A DNA stretch of 64,000 nucleotides from Psychrobacter sp. AH5 (lineage in GTDB: Bacteria > Pseudomonadota > Gammaproteobacteria > Pseudomonadales > Moraxellaceae), in contig NZ_JAMBMT010000001.1 in assembly GCF_040371085.1 (NCBI RefSeq), forward strand, positions 2,418,001 to 2,482,000, given 5' to 3'. Numbering within the stretch: the stretch's first letter is position 1; every line of letters starts with the position of its first letter. The notes beneath the pieces are model-generated. The model searched no databases and was not told the DNA's origin. It worked only from the letters and a program-made list of their open reading frames with translations. Of this stretch, positions 36,183 through 45,757 are shown one piece after another. Position numbers and translations under genes: made by a program.

Positions 36183-37577
36183 TTATGATTTATCACGATA
36201 AGCGTTATGTAGCCCTGAAACCACAAAATCTAATAACTCGCTATCGCCCTCGCTAGCCGCTTTACGCATCAGTTTTGATGGAGCGTGAGTTAGGGTCTGG
36301 GTCAAACGTCTGGTCAGCTCAGTCACTACCTCTTCAGCACTAACTTCGCCATTCTCCAATTTAGCAATGGACTGAGTTAGTAGTCTGTTGACTTGATTAT
36401 GAGTACGATTGCGGTAATGCTCAATATCTTTGCCGACTTTACGCACTTGAAAGCGCTGCTCCATCTCAACGACTAGCTGACTCACTAGTAGCTCAGCATC
36501 GACAGCCGCTTGACGGCGCTGCTCAAGATTGCCGGCGATGACATGCTGCAAGTCGTCCACTGAATACAGATAGACATCATCCATCTGACTGATAGTGGAG
36601 TCAATATCACGCGGTACAGCTAAATCAATCATCAGCATTGGCTGATAACGACGACGCTTGAGAGCTTGTAGTGCCATGGTTTTGTCGATTAGCAAATTCA
36701 TACTACCGCTACAGCTACTGACAATGTCTGCCTCGGCAAGTAGCTCTGGCAGCTCTTGTAGTGCTCTTACCTCAACGCTACGCCCGGGCTGACGCAGCTC
36801 AATAGCCAACGCTTCAGCGCGCTCCGAGCTACGATTACAGATGATGATGCGCCCTACTCCTAAGCCTGCGATATGAGTAGCCACCAAGCGATTCATCTCG
36901 CCTGCCGCGACAATTAATAAGGTGCGCTCCGGCAATTTATCAAATATCTGAGTCACTAGTTTGGCAGCGGCAAAGCCAAGCGATACCGCTTGCGCGCCCA
37001 CATGAGTCTCGTTACGTACGCGCTTTGCAGCTGCAAACACTTGATCGACTATCCAGCCGAGCTGATTATTGAGTACTTTCTCGTCTTGCGCCAAATGTAC
37101 TGCTTGTTTGATTTGACCTAATATTTGCGGCTCGCCCAATATCATCGAGTCAAGACCAGCAGCTACTCTTAGCCAATGGGTCAACGCATGCACATCACGA
37201 TGCACATAAAGGTAAGGATCTACCTCGCTTAGCGGTAACTGATTAAAATCGGCGAGCCACTGCTTAATTCTGGCAATATGAGCACTGACAGCTGCCGGTG
37301 AGACACTAACGCTATTATTGGCCAAAACGCTAGCTGAAGAAGAGGGTTGCGCGGGCGTAACGTCATTTATTGAAGGAGCTGATATTTGCGGAGCTGTTAT
37401 TTGAGGGACTAGGGCATAAATTTCTGTACGGTTGCAAGTTGAGACAATGATGCTACCATCTGTGAAGGCTTCTAATTGCGTCAAAGCACTATTCACATCG
37501 TCACCCACAAGCGCCAAACGCTCACGCAAAGCGACTGGTGCGGTTTTGTGATTGACTCCAATGACCACTAATCTCAT
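36183..37577 (-). CDS. hemA: glutamyl-tRNA reductase
   Basis: HemA reduces glutamyl-tRNA to glutamate-1-semialdehyde, the first step of C5 haem synthesis; hemL at 56324 does the next step. The start MRLVVIGVNHKTAPVALRERL is canonical, Cys48 (STCNRTEIY) is the nucleophile, and GEPQILGQIKQA is conserved. The frame is open to 37652, but the ATG at 37577 is the family start. Residues 59-99 form a low-complexity Pro/Ser/Ala insertion with a repeat (ITAPQISAPS) that the usual 420-residue enzyme lacks, giving 464 residues. It is divergent from the TPR/lolB/ispE run. Confidence 0.95.
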   Translation of the reverse strand: MRLVVIGVNHKTAPVALRERLALVGDDVNSALTQLEAFTDGSIIVSTCNRTEIYALVPQITAPQISAPSINDVTPAQPSSSASVLANNSVSVSPAAVSAHIARIKQWLADFNQLPLSEVDPYLYVHRDVHALTHWLRVAAGLDSMILGEPQILGQIKQAVHLAQDEKVLNNQLGWIVDQVFAAAKRVRNETHVGAQAVSLGFAAAKLVTQIFDKLPERTLLIVAAGEMNRLVATHIAGLGVGRIIICNRSSERAEALAIELRQPGRSVEVRALQELPELLAEADIVSSCSGSMNLLIDKTMALQALKRRRYQPMLMIDLAVPRDIDSTISQMDDVYLYSVDDLQHVIAGNLEQRRQAAVDAELLVSQLVVEMEQRFQVRKVGKDIEHYRNRTHNQVNRLLTQSIAKLENGEVSAEEVVTELTRRLTQTLTHAPSKLMRKAASEGDSELLDFVVSGLHNAYRDKS

Positions 37578-38240
37578 TATTGATTGACCATAAGCATAGC
37601 GTTTACTGACAAATTCAGCTCGAAGCGGTGACCGGCTCAGTGAGTGGTCCAAAAAGGGCCATAGTCATAAAGAGCGAAGCCAAACCCGTTACACTTTGCT
37701 GTCAGCGCCTATTGTTGATGCGGCATTATTAAGGTATAGCGTTTACCAAACCGTACTGAGCTACTCTAAGCCATGGTTAATGACTTTAAGATATGGCATA
37801 AGTATGGCGATAAATATAAAGGCAGCTATTGTAGCATTTTTATACGCCTTATTTAATAGTACCCCCTGTTACTTGTTATTTGCTACTTGTTACTTGCGAC
37901 TTGCGCAATGCTAGCAACGATTTCTCCTGTATCTGGGCGGATCATAAAAAATCAACTAGCAACCCTACTTTAGGCAATAGTGTCACAAACTAGCGCTTAT
38001 AACCCATTTATACTTTTATTATGAAGCAGTTACAGATAAGACCCGCTGACGCTAATTATTATTTTTATGCCAGCTCTTTATGCTATTGTTATTTACATTA
38101 TGCTGTCTGTTAGATAACAAGAGTGCTATTGTTTGCCGCAAAGCTAAACTCATATAATGAATCAAAAATAATTTTGAGCTAAGTTTGAGCTAAGATAGGA
38201 GTTAACTATTGATTAAATTTATCGGTAAATATTATCAGCT
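37578..38240. other. hemA-TPR divergent intergenic region
   Basis: It holds the divergent promoters, a heptamer tandem repeat (37868-37902) and, at the right end, AGGAG (38198-38202) in front of a possible TTG-initiated 11-codon leader (38209-38244). A 72-codon plus-strand frame (37696-37914) runs through the heptamers and has no ribosome site; I do not accept it as a gene. Confidence 0.5.
37868..37902. repeat. 7-bp tandem repeat
   Basis: There are five units: GTTACTT, GTTATTT, GCTACTT, GTTACTT and GCGACTT. Confidence 0.75.
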
Positions 38241-40286
38241 ATGAGGTTCTTTGGATTAGTTTTTCAAGCAAAAGTTGCGCCAAAATCGGCTCTATGTGTT
38301 GATTATGATAGCCAATCACGGATTCAAACGTTATTACGCGCTATGATTCGACGCTTTTGGCAACGGCGCAAGCTAGCTTTGGTGCTGGCCGCTTGTCTGT
38401 GCCTGTCACCTTATGCTCAAGCAAACGTTCTAGATCCTATATCGAATCCGCTATCAAAGCTATGGAAGCTATCAAGCTCACTAGCAATGTCCACTGATAA
38501 TAGCTCTACTAACAGTCAAGATGACGATTTAGCTACTAACAACGACCTTGACACGCAAGGCTTAGCTACAAACTCTGCTATCACTATTAACGAGTTTAGC
38601 TTTAGCACCTCTCCATTAGCTACTTTGCCGTTAGACACTTTTTCGTTACAAGGTGAGGCATTAGACGATGATTTGAGCGTTGATAATAGTGCCAGCGATG
38701 AGCCTAGCCTCTATGCCTTATTAGCCGCTGAGTTTGCTGTAGATCGCGATGATCTTAATCAAGGATTAAAGATTTATAAGCAGCAAGCCTTCAAAAAAGA
38801 CGCTACCGCTGTCTTTGAGCGTGCCTTAAATTTATCACTAAGTTATGAAGCCGTTGAGGATTCGTTGATATTTGCCAAAGAGTGGCAAGATGAGAACCCC
38901 GATCACGTTCCTGCTTGGTTTTATGTCGCGCATTTGGCGCTAAAAGCTCATGATTATGCGCTAGCCGGTGAAACTCTAAACCGTATTCTTCGTTATGATC
39001 CTCGTGCTGATTTAAGTGAGATTCTGATCGGTATTTATCCTAATAATGATGAGGATAAACGCGAGTTACTAGCGGCATTACAACCTATCGATAGTCAACA
39101 AAATGCCTCGATATCCGTCCTTAAAGCCGGTTTGTTATATCAACTCAATGAGCCTGAGATTGCGATTATTCATATCGATCGCGCCTTAGCAAGTCAGCCG
39201 GATTATGTGCCTTTTATTACGCTAAAAGCCGACATCTTACGCAAGATTGAGCCGGCGCAAACGGTGGTTAATTATATCAGTCAAGCACGCCTGCGTAACG
39301 CAGATAGCAAGAGCCTCTATCTTTATGAGATTCGCTATTTATTAGACTTAAAACAAAGCGTATCGGCTTGGGAGCTACTACTTGAAGCTCATAACCGTTT
39401 CAAAGAGGATGCTGAGATTACCTTATTAGCAGCATTAGTGAGTTTGGATATTGAAGAATATACCAGCGCCGATCAGCTGCTTAATACTTTAGCAAAAAGC
39501 CCTAACTATTTAGATCAAGCTTATTATTACTTAGGAATTAGTGCGGAGCGTCAACAGCGCTTTGAGCAGGCAAAAAAATATCTAAACCGAGTTATGCAAG
39601 AAGATTTAGTATTAGCCGCGCGCAAAAAAGTAGTAGATTTTGAATTATTAGCCGGTAATGCCCCTGCAGCTATTATCACCTTACAAAAGCTGCGTGAAGA
39701 CTTTGAGGTTTTTGCGCCAGAGACTTTTGTGCTACAAGCAGATATTTTATGGCAACAAAATCAGTCTGATGCAGCGCTAGAGCTACTGAGCCGAGCCAGT
39801 CGTAAGTATCCTGATAGCGAGGAGATACTATTTGCGCGGGTGCAGTTGCTCGATGACCGCGAGGATTATGTGATAAAGAGGACTTTGCTCAATCATCTGC
39901 AAACGCTCAATCCCAGCAATTTGTCTTACAAGCTTAGTTACGCGCAGCTACTACTAGCCAATGATCGCAGCTCTACTCAAGGTCTGGATCTGGCACAGGC
40001 TATCATCGAGATTCGCTATGATGATCCGCGTTATGATAATGAGCTGCATTTGCAGGCGCTCAATGTGCTAGCTAGTAATGCCTTGGCTAATAATAACTAT
40101 ACTCAGGTCATTGATTACTTGCAGACGCCTTATGAGGTACTGCCCACACTGCGCTCAGGGGTGCTGTTATTACGCGCTTATCAAGGCCTACAAAATAACG
40201 AAAAAGTCGAAGCCCTATTGGCTGATTTGCAGCAGCGCTTTGCCTTTGGCCAACAAAACGTCAATGACCGTATTCAACTTTACTAA
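38241..40286 (+). CDS. exported tetratricopeptide-repeat protein
   Basis: The protein has 681 residues. Near residue 35 a signal peptide begins (MIRRFWQRRKLALVLAACLCLSPYAQA). An ATG there (38343) is an alternative start giving 647 residues, but neither start has an ideal ribosome site. An acidic Asn/Ser/Asp-rich linker (about 85-150) precedes many TPR-like helical pairs (for example LYQLNEPEIAIIHIDRALAS, YYLGISAERQQRFEQAKKYL) to the C-terminus. It is periplasmic or outer-membrane-facing. The place between hemA and lolB is conserved in pseudomonads and Moraxellaceae, where such a TPR protein is common, with an uncertain role in the envelope. Confidence 0.85.
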   Translation: MRFFGLVFQAKVAPKSALCVDYDSQSRIQTLLRAMIRRFWQRRKLALVLAACLCLSPYAQANVLDPISNPLSKLWKLSSSLAMSTDNSSTNSQDDDLATNNDLDTQGLATNSAITINEFSFSTSPLATLPLDTFSLQGEALDDDLSVDNSASDEPSLYALLAAEFAVDRDDLNQGLKIYKQQAFKKDATAVFERALNLSLSYEAVEDSLIFAKEWQDENPDHVPAWFYVAHLALKAHDYALAGETLNRILRYDPRADLSEILIGIYPNNDEDKRELLAALQPIDSQQNASISVLKAGLLYQLNEPEIAIIHIDRALASQPDYVPFITLKADILRKIEPAQTVVNYISQARLRNADSKSLYLYEIRYLLDLKQSVSAWELLLEAHNRFKEDAEITLLAALVSLDIEEYTSADQLLNTLAKSPNYLDQAYYYLGISAERQQRFEQAKKYLNRVMQEDLVLAARKKVVDFELLAGNAPAAIITLQKLREDFEVFAPETFVLQADILWQQNQSDAALELLSRASRKYPDSEEILFARVQLLDDREDYVIKRTLLNHLQTLNPSNLSYKLSYAQLLLANDRSSTQGLDLAQAIIEIRYDDPRYDNELHLQALNVLASNALANNNYTQVIDYLQTPYEVLPTLRSGVLLLRAYQGLQNNEKVEALLADLQQRFAFGQQNVNDRIQLY

Positions 40287-40392
40287 AACAATCCACAGTT
40301 AAGTAACATCTAAAGATTAAGCTGATGGGCTAAAAACTATCTTTATACTATCGTTTTAGGCTATTTATTTAGCTCATTTTTGAGGAACCCCC

Positions 40393-41064
40393 ATGTCAAG
40401 ACTGCTAGCCGTCAAGTTGTCCCCTAACAGCACTCACTTTAATAATATTATTAAAAAGCCCGCTTTATTAGTAGCCTTGATCAGCGGCGTATTGCTAAGC
40501 GCTGGTTGCCAGTCTATACCTAGCTCTGAGGCTAACACGAATACCACCCTTACTCTACCAGCGCAAAAGCTAGAGAACTTTACCATCAATGGTAAAATCG
40601 GCGTGACAATGCCAGCTTCCGCGCCTTCTGCTAACGCTATTAACACCAATACCCAAGGAGGTAGCGCTTTTTATACTTGGGGTCAACAAAATGATCGTTT
40701 TGCCATTGAATTGATGGGCGCGCTAGGTATCGGCAAGACCAATATCGCCTATGATGGTCAAACCGCAACTTTAGTCAGTGAAAAGACCGGTAGCCTGAGC
40801 GCTGATAACCCCGAAGAATTATTGCAAAAAGCGACAGGCTGGCAAGCGCCTATCTCGCAAATGCCGTACTGGATATCAGGACGCTCAGCGCCTTCAGATA
40901 GTGCACCAAAAGTTGATAATCAAAATCGTCTTATAAGCTCGGTCAATGGTAATTGGAGTGCTAATTTTGCTTATAATGGAAACGACAAGTTGCCCAGTAA
41001 AATCACCGCCACTCAATCGCAAGGTCAAAAAGTAGTGATGACCATTAATCATTTAAGCCAGTAA
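40393..41064 (+). CDS. lolB: outer-membrane lipoprotein LolB
   Basis: LolB receives lipoproteins from the carrier LolA and inserts them into the outer membrane. The 223 residues begin with a lipoprotein signal (lipobox LLSAGC, Cys about 39). The mature protein has the expected NFTINGKIGVTMP start, GGSAFYTWGQQNDRFAIELMG and the GWQAPISQMPYWISGR motif. GAGGAA lies 8 bases before the ATG. It precedes ispE in the standard order. Its stop codon lies inside a 12-bp tandem repeat (41059-41118). Confidence 0.93.
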   Translation: MSRLLAVKLSPNSTHFNNIIKKPALLVALISGVLLSAGCQSIPSSEANTNTTLTLPAQKLENFTINGKIGVTMPASAPSANAINTNTQGGSAFYTWGQQNDRFAIELMGALGIGKTNIAYDGQTATLVSEKTGSLSADNPEELLQKATGWQAPISQMPYWISGRSAPSDSAPKVDNQNRLISSVNGNWSANFAYNGNDKLPSKITATQSQGQKVVMTINHLSQ

Positions 41065-41118
41065 CTTAATTAGTAACTTAGTCAACAACTTAACCAGTCA
41101 CTTAGCCAGTAATCAAAT
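41059..41118. repeat. degenerate 12-bp tandem repeat in the lolB-ispE gap
   Basis: There are five units: CAGTAACTTAAT, TAGTAACTTAGT, CAACAACTTAAC, CAGTCACTTAGC and CAGTAATCAAAT. The first includes the last lolB codon and its stop. Confidence 0.75.
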
Positions 41119-41128
41119 AGACTTTCCA

Positions 41129-42112
41129 ATGACGCGAACCCCTAATAATAATCACCCGCTTGCTGCTGATAATACCCTTACGCGTTTGTCGCCGGCGAAG
41201 ATTAATCTATTTTTGCATATTACAGGCAAGCGCGATGATGGCTATCATAACCTGCAAACGGTATTTCGCCTGCTAGATTGGGGCGACTATTTGCATTTTT
41301 CGTTGACCGACACAGTAACTATTGGTGAGGCTAGTCAAGTAGCTAGTGATAAGCAAGCTACTACTTTGTGTCAGCAGCTAGTTACCATCACTGGCGCTGA
41401 TAGTATTACTGCTGACTTAACAGACAACTTGATCTTTAAGGCTGCAAAAGCGCTGCTTAGTTATGTTATAAATACTAAAAAGCTGCCGAAGCAACTGCCA
41501 AGCGTTAGTATTACTTTAGATAAAAATTTGCCGATGGGCGCAGGCTTAGGCGGGGGGTCTTCTAATGCTGGCACAACCTTATTGGCATTAAATGAGCTTT
41601 GGCGATTTAATTTATCGCAACCAGAGCTTATAAACATAGCCGCCACTATTGGCGCTGATGTGCCAATATTCATCTTTGGGCAAGACGCCATCGCCACCGG
41701 CATCGGTGAAGAATTAACCGCCATTGACCTGCCGGATCAGCATTATCTAATCCTAACCCCAGACGCGCATGTGAATACCGCTAAGCTATTTGCCCATGCT
41801 CAATTACGTCGTGACCTTAAATTTTTACCTATTGAAACGATTAAACATCAAGCTAACGATTATCTGCAAAATCTGAACTCGCCTTATCAAAACGTCTTTA
41901 CACCAGTAGTGACAAGCCTGGCTCCTGCGGTTCAACAAGCGTTAAGCTACTTGCAAAGTTTAGAGGCACAAGCGCTAGCTACCGCAAGAATGACGGGCTC
42001 CGGTAGCGCGGTGTTCTTGCCTTTGGATAAAAGCTTATTATCCAACAAAGCGCTCTTGGAGATGTGGATCAATGATGCACCTTGTAGAGGTTATTTGGTT
42101 AAGAGTTTGTGA
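41129..42112 (+). CDS. ispE: 4-diphosphocytidyl-2-C-methyl-D-erythritol kinase
   Basis: IspE phosphorylates CDP-methylerythritol in the MEP isoprenoid pathway. The GHMP-kinase signature PMGAGLGGGSSNAGTTL (about 136-152) is intact, as are the N-terminal SPAKINLFLHITGKRDDGYH and the C-terminal MTGSGSAVF. At 327 residues it is longer than the 283-residue E. coli protein, owing to internal loops. There is no clear Shine-Dalgarno sequence; the tandem repeat occupies the space upstream. It is followed by two tRNA-Gln genes. Confidence 0.94.
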   Translation: MTRTPNNNHPLAADNTLTRLSPAKINLFLHITGKRDDGYHNLQTVFRLLDWGDYLHFSLTDTVTIGEASQVASDKQATTLCQQLVTITGADSITADLTDNLIFKAAKALLSYVINTKKLPKQLPSVSITLDKNLPMGAGLGGGSSNAGTTLLALNELWRFNLSQPELINIAATIGADVPIFIFGQDAIATGIGEELTAIDLPDQHYLILTPDAHVNTAKLFAHAQLRRDLKFLPIETIKHQANDYLQNLNSPYQNVFTPVVTSLAPAVQQALSYLQSLEAQALATARMTGSGSAVFLPLDKSLLSNKALLEMWINDAPCRGYLVKSL

Positions 42113-42228
42113 TTGAAAAATAATGCATAAAACATAAACTACAACGTTACAAAATCTAATACTTCTAACTTGTTATCATCTACCACGCTATACTATTATC
42201 AATAATCCAAAGAAAAAGGCGAAAGGTC

Positions 42229-42256
42229 TTGCAAAATCTGAAAATTTATTTATAAT
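42229..42256 (+). promoter_or_regulatory. strong sigma-70-type promoter for tRNA-Gln
   Basis: TTGCAA (42229-42234), a 16-base spacer and TATAAT (42251-42256) are followed by a GC-rich discriminator. This fits a stable-RNA promoter. Confidence 0.7.
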
Positions 42257-42269
42257 AGGTCGCCTCAAT

Positions 42270-42345
42270 AGGGGTATAGCCAAGTTGGTAAGGCATCAGG
42301 TTTTGATCCTGACATCCGTTGGTTCGAGTCCAGCTACCCCTGCCA
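42270..42345 (+). tRNA. tRNA-Gln (anticodon TTG)
   Basis: A 76-base cloverleaf with encoded CCA. The acceptor AGGGGTA pairs with TACCCCT, the anticodon loop is TTTTGAT with anticodon TTG at 42303-42305, and the T-loop is GGTTCGAGTCC. An identical copy lies at 42581-42656. Confidence 0.97.
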
Positions 42346-42580
42346 TATTGTTCGTTTAGAGTGCATTGCTTAAGAGCGGTTTATCGCTGTTCTGGTTATT
42401 TATAACTGCCTTTATGGTATAGCAATTGACAACACCTTCCTATTTTCGGTATAGTTCGCAACGAACACCGTTAAGGAAAATCATTCATTAGGTGCTTAGG
42501 CATTTTTGGAATGATACTATAGGCTATAGTGTTATCTTGATGATTTTTATCATTTTATCGCTTATGAGTCTACACGTTAC

Positions 42581-42656
42581 AGGGGTATAGCCAAGTTGGT
42601 AAGGCATCAGGTTTTGATCCTGACATCCGTTGGTTCGAGTCCAGCTACCCCTGCCA
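42581..42656 (+). tRNA. tRNA-Gln (anticodon TTG), second copy
   Basis: Identical to the copy at 42270-42345, including CCA. The 235 bases between the copies hold no gene. A separate promoter is not clear, so both may come from one transcript. Confidence 0.97.
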
Positions 42657-42790
42657 TTTTTTACTACCATGTTTACTTTGATAGTAATTTAGCTAGTAAT
42701 CTCCAACCCTTTTCATCCCTCTTATCTATATTTGAGCAGTTTGACACTGCTTAGCGGTCGCTGCTTGAGTTACTCAATAGGACTTCAGTC

Positions 42791-43738
42791 ATGCCTTATT
42801 TGGCAATTTTTACGGGTAATGCCCACCCAGAACTTGCGAAAACCGTAGCCGATCATCTGCACATACCTCTTGGTAAAGCTGACATCACCCGTTTTTCTGA
42901 TGGCGAAATTGCTGTAGAAATCAAGGAGCACGTACGCGGTAAAGACGTGTTTATTATGCAGCCTACTTGTGCACCGACCAATGATAATTTGATGGAAATT
43001 ATGATGATGGCCGATGCTTTGCGTCGTTCAAGCGCCGGTCGTATCACCGCAGTTATTCCCTACTTTGGTTATGCGCGTCAAGACCGCCGTCCTCGTTCTG
43101 CTCGTGTGCCTATCTCTGCCAAAGTGGTCGCCGATATGCTTAATATCGTCAGCATCGATCGCGTCATGACTGTGGATCTGCACTCAGATCAAATTCAGGG
43201 TTTCTTTGATATTCCGGTCGATAACATCTATGGTACGCCGGTACTATTCAATGATTTAGTCAAGCAAGATTATGACAATATTATGGTCGTCTCCCCTGAT
43301 GTAGGCGGCGTAGTGCGCGCGCGTGCGATGGCAAAGCAGTTAGGCGATACTGACTTGGCTATCATTGATAAGCGCCGCCCAAGCGCTAATGAGTCGCAAG
43401 TGATGAATATCATCGGTGACGTGCGTGACCGTGACTGCGTTATCGTCGATGATATGGTCGATACCGCAGGTACTCTTTGTAAGGCAGCGGCTGCCCTAAA
43501 AGAAAATGGCGCGCGCCGGGTGGTGGCTTATATTACTCATCCAGTGTTATCGGGTAACGCGCTCAAAAACATCAGCGAATCAGCGCTCGATGAAATTGTT
43601 GTGACCGATACTATACCGCTATCTGATGCTGCCAAGGCTTGTGGCAAGATTCGTCAAGTCTCTATCGCGCCGATGCTGGCTGAGAGCTTACGCCGTATCA
43701 ATAACGAAGAGTCTATCAGCGCCATGTTTGATGCCTAA
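42791..43738 (+). CDS. prs: ribose-phosphate pyrophosphokinase
   Basis: Prs makes PRPP from ribose 5-phosphate and ATP for nucleotide, histidine and tryptophan synthesis. The 315 residues are complete: the [10 protein letters not shown] region, [20 protein letters not shown], the catalytic flexible loop, and the PRPP-binding motif [24 protein letters not shown] lies 9 bases before the ATG. The tRNA-Gln / prs / rplY / pth order is the conserved gammaproteobacterial arrangement. It has its own terminator. Confidence 0.98.
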   Translation: MPYLAIFTGNAHPELAKTVADHLHIPLGKADITRFSDGEIAVEIKEHVRGKDVFIMQPTCAPTNDNLMEIMMMADALRRSSAGRITAVIPYFGYARQDRRPRSARVPISAKVVADMLNIVSIDRVMTVDLHSDQIQGFFDIPVDNIYGTPVLFNDLVKQDYDNIMVVSPDVGGVVRARAMAKQLGDTDLAIIDKRRPSANESQVMNIIGDVRDRDCVIVDDMVDTAGTLCKAAAALKENGARRVVAYITHPVLSGNALKNISESALDEIVVTDTIPLSDAAKACGKIRQVSIAPMLAESLRRINNEESISAMFDA

Positions 43739-43765
43739 GACTTAGATTAGTTAATACTTAAACAG

Positions 43766-43801
43766 TAGCGCTAAAATAATCCCTTTAGCGCTATTTTTTT
43801 G
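43766..43801 (+). terminator. Rho-independent terminator after prs
   Basis: The perfect stem TAGCGCTAAA / TTTAGCGCTA is followed by eight T. Confidence 0.9.
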
Positions 43802-43904
43802 TTTAGCAGTTAGCTTTCTGCGGCTTTTGGTTACTAATCTTTGCAGGTATGACTAGATGGAATGCAAAAACTAACGGCATAAAAGTCATAATACTTTCTA
43901 AGCC

Positions 43905-43933
43905 TTTATTATTGCTACAAAAACACGTATAAT
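43905..43933 (+). promoter_or_regulatory. promoter of rplY
   Basis: TTTATT (43905-43910), a 17-base spacer and TATAAT (43928-43933) are followed by GCGCGCC. Confidence 0.55.
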
Positions 43934-44133
43934 GCGCGCCTGTGTTGTTGTTTAAGTTTTATCTAGTGTTTTATAGATAACTTTAGCGCTATTTTATAAT
44001 GATAAAGTTATGGATAGAGACTAAAACCAACACTTTTATTAGTACCCTTTTAGTATCGATTATCTAGCGCTAGGCTGGTCGCAAGTCTTAGACGCTGGTA
44101 GATACTTCACATACACTCTACAGGATTATATCC

Positions 44134-44835
44134 ATGGCTATTGATCATTTTGCAATTAATGCGGTTGACCGCTCTGCTGAACAACAAGGTAAAGGTGCGA
44201 GCCGCCGCCTACGTAAGCAGAATTTAGTACCTGCTATCATTTATGGTGGTGGTGAAGAGCCAACAGCTATCTCAATCAAATTGAATGAGATGGTAAAGTC
44301 GCTTGAATACGAAGCCTTCTTCTCGCAAGTTTTGACTATCACTACTGACAAAGGCGATGAGCATCAAGTCGTTATCAAAGACTTGCAGCGTCATCCTGCT
44401 AAAGGCTTCCCAATGCATGCTGACTTTCAGCGCATTGTAAAAGGTCAAAAAATCAACATGAACATTCCTCTACATTTCTCAGGCCGTGAAGAAGCGCCTG
44501 GTACCAAAGAGGGCGGTGTTCTATCAACGTCAGTTTCTGAAGTGCTAATCGTTGCCCTACCTTCTCAGCTTCCTGAATATTTAGAAGTTGATGTATCAGG
44601 TATGGAGATTGGTGATTTATTCCGTCTATCAGACATCAAACTACCTGAAGGCGTAATCTTGTTTGATCTTGATATGGAAGATGCGGTTGATCGTACTATC
44701 GTTAACATGCTGCCACCAACACTTGAAGAAGTCGACGCTGATGCAGACGAAGTAGATGCTGATGAAGTACCAGCTATCGAGCAAGATGGTGAAGCTGCTG
44801 AAGACAAAGATGGCGATGACAAAGACGCTGAGTAA
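44134..44835 (+). CDS. rplY: 50S ribosomal protein L25/general stress protein Ctc
   Basis: The protein has 233 residues: an N-terminal L25 5S-rRNA-binding domain (GKGASRRLRKQNLVPAIIYGG, VVIKDLQRHPAKGFPMHADFQRI) plus the longer C-terminal TL5/Ctc domain and a very acidic Asp/Glu/Ala tail from about residue 200. It binds 5S rRNA in the large subunit and is linked to stress in several bacteria. AGGA lies before the ATG. The order prs-rplY-pth is conserved. Confidence 0.96.
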   Translation: MAIDHFAINAVDRSAEQQGKGASRRLRKQNLVPAIIYGGGEEPTAISIKLNEMVKSLEYEAFFSQVLTITTDKGDEHQVVIKDLQRHPAKGFPMHADFQRIVKGQKINMNIPLHFSGREEAPGTKEGGVLSTSVSEVLIVALPSQLPEYLEVDVSGMEIGDLFRLSDIKLPEGVILFDLDMEDAVDRTIVNMLPPTLEEVDADADEVDADEVPAIEQDGEAAEDKDGDDKDAE

Positions 44836-44888
44836 TTATTTTATAGTAACTATTAAGCCGCTCTATTGATAAGAGTCGCGTTTTAAAA

Positions 44889-44921
44889 AGCAGCAGGTGA
44901 TTATCGTCCCCTGCTGTTTTT
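44889..44921 (+). terminator. Rho-independent terminator after rplY
   Basis: The stem CAGCAGG (44891-44897) / CCTGCTG (44910-44916) is followed by TTTTTG. Confidence 0.85.
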
Positions 44922-45057
44922 GTCAGTACTATTTGAAAAGATAATTAAAAAATTACGATATTCATTATTTATTCAAATAGTATTTATTTTAGGCTAGGTG
45001 GCTTATGCATTAGTTTAGGCTATTTAGCTTATTCTTTATTTTTAGGCAGAGTATATT

Positions 45058-45639
45058 ATGGCGATAAAACTAATCGTTGGTTTGGGTAATCCGGGTGAGC
45101 AGTACATGTTCACTCGCCATAATGCTGGATTTTGGTTTGTGCAGCATATTGCTCATCATTTCAATATCGAGCTCTCCCCTGACAAAAAGTTCCACGGTGT
45201 CACCGGACGCGGGCAAGTACACGGTCATGATGTGCGCTTACTGCTGCCACTGACCTTTATGAATAAATCCGGGCAGTCAGTTGTACCGATGGTGAATTAT
45301 TATAATATCGCTAATGATGAGCTACTTATCGCTCATGATGAGCTTGATATCGATGCTGGTAGTATTAAATTAAAAACCGCTGGCGGCCACGGCGGTCATA
45401 ATGGTCTGCGTGATATTACCCCGCATATCGGTAATGACTTTCATCGTTTGCGTGTCGGTATTGGTCATCCGGGTCATAAGTCTCGCGTGACCGGTCATGT
45501 ACTCTCAAAACCTGGGGCCGATGAGCAAATCGCTATCGAAAGTGCTTTGAGCGCTGCTTTTGCAGCATTGCCCCTGCTATTGGACGGTGATATCGAAAAA
45601 GCGCGCTCACAAATCAATAGCTTTAAATTACCTGAGTAA
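45058..45639 (+). CDS. pth: peptidyl-tRNA hydrolase
   Basis: Pth frees tRNA from peptidyl-tRNA that drops off ribosomes. The 193 residues carry GLGNPGEQYMFTRHNAGFW with the catalytic His, LTFMNKSGQSV with the conserved Asn, and GGHGGHNGLRDI. AGGCAGAG lies before the ATG. It follows rplY in the standard order, but the two are separated by a terminator and a promoter-sized gap. Confidence 0.97.
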   Translation: MAIKLIVGLGNPGEQYMFTRHNAGFWFVQHIAHHFNIELSPDKKFHGVTGRGQVHGHDVRLLLPLTFMNKSGQSVVPMVNYYNIANDELLIAHDELDIDAGSIKLKTAGGHGGHNGLRDITPHIGNDFHRLRVGIGHPGHKSRVTGHVLSKPGADEQIAIESALSAAFAALPLLLDGDIEKARSQINSFKLPE

Positions 45640-45757
45640 TGCTATAAAATTGCGCCAGACTTTTATTTTTATCAAATCATCCCCATTAAGCTTTTGATTT
45701 AACTTGTCTTTATACTCGTTTCACCTTTTAATATTCGTTACCCTAAGGAAGCACCTT

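Larger units (their letters stand above)
43739..44133. other. prs-rplY intergenic region and long rplY leader
   Basis: It holds the prs terminator (43766-43801), a promoter (43905-43933) and about 190 bases of leader before rplY. I see no gene in the leader. A second TATAAT at 43995-44000 could be another start. Confidence 0.55.

Noticed and set aside
37696..37914. 72-codon plus-strand frame with hydrophobic content
   Set aside because: No ribosome site; it runs through the heptamer repeat and the divergent promoter region of hemA.
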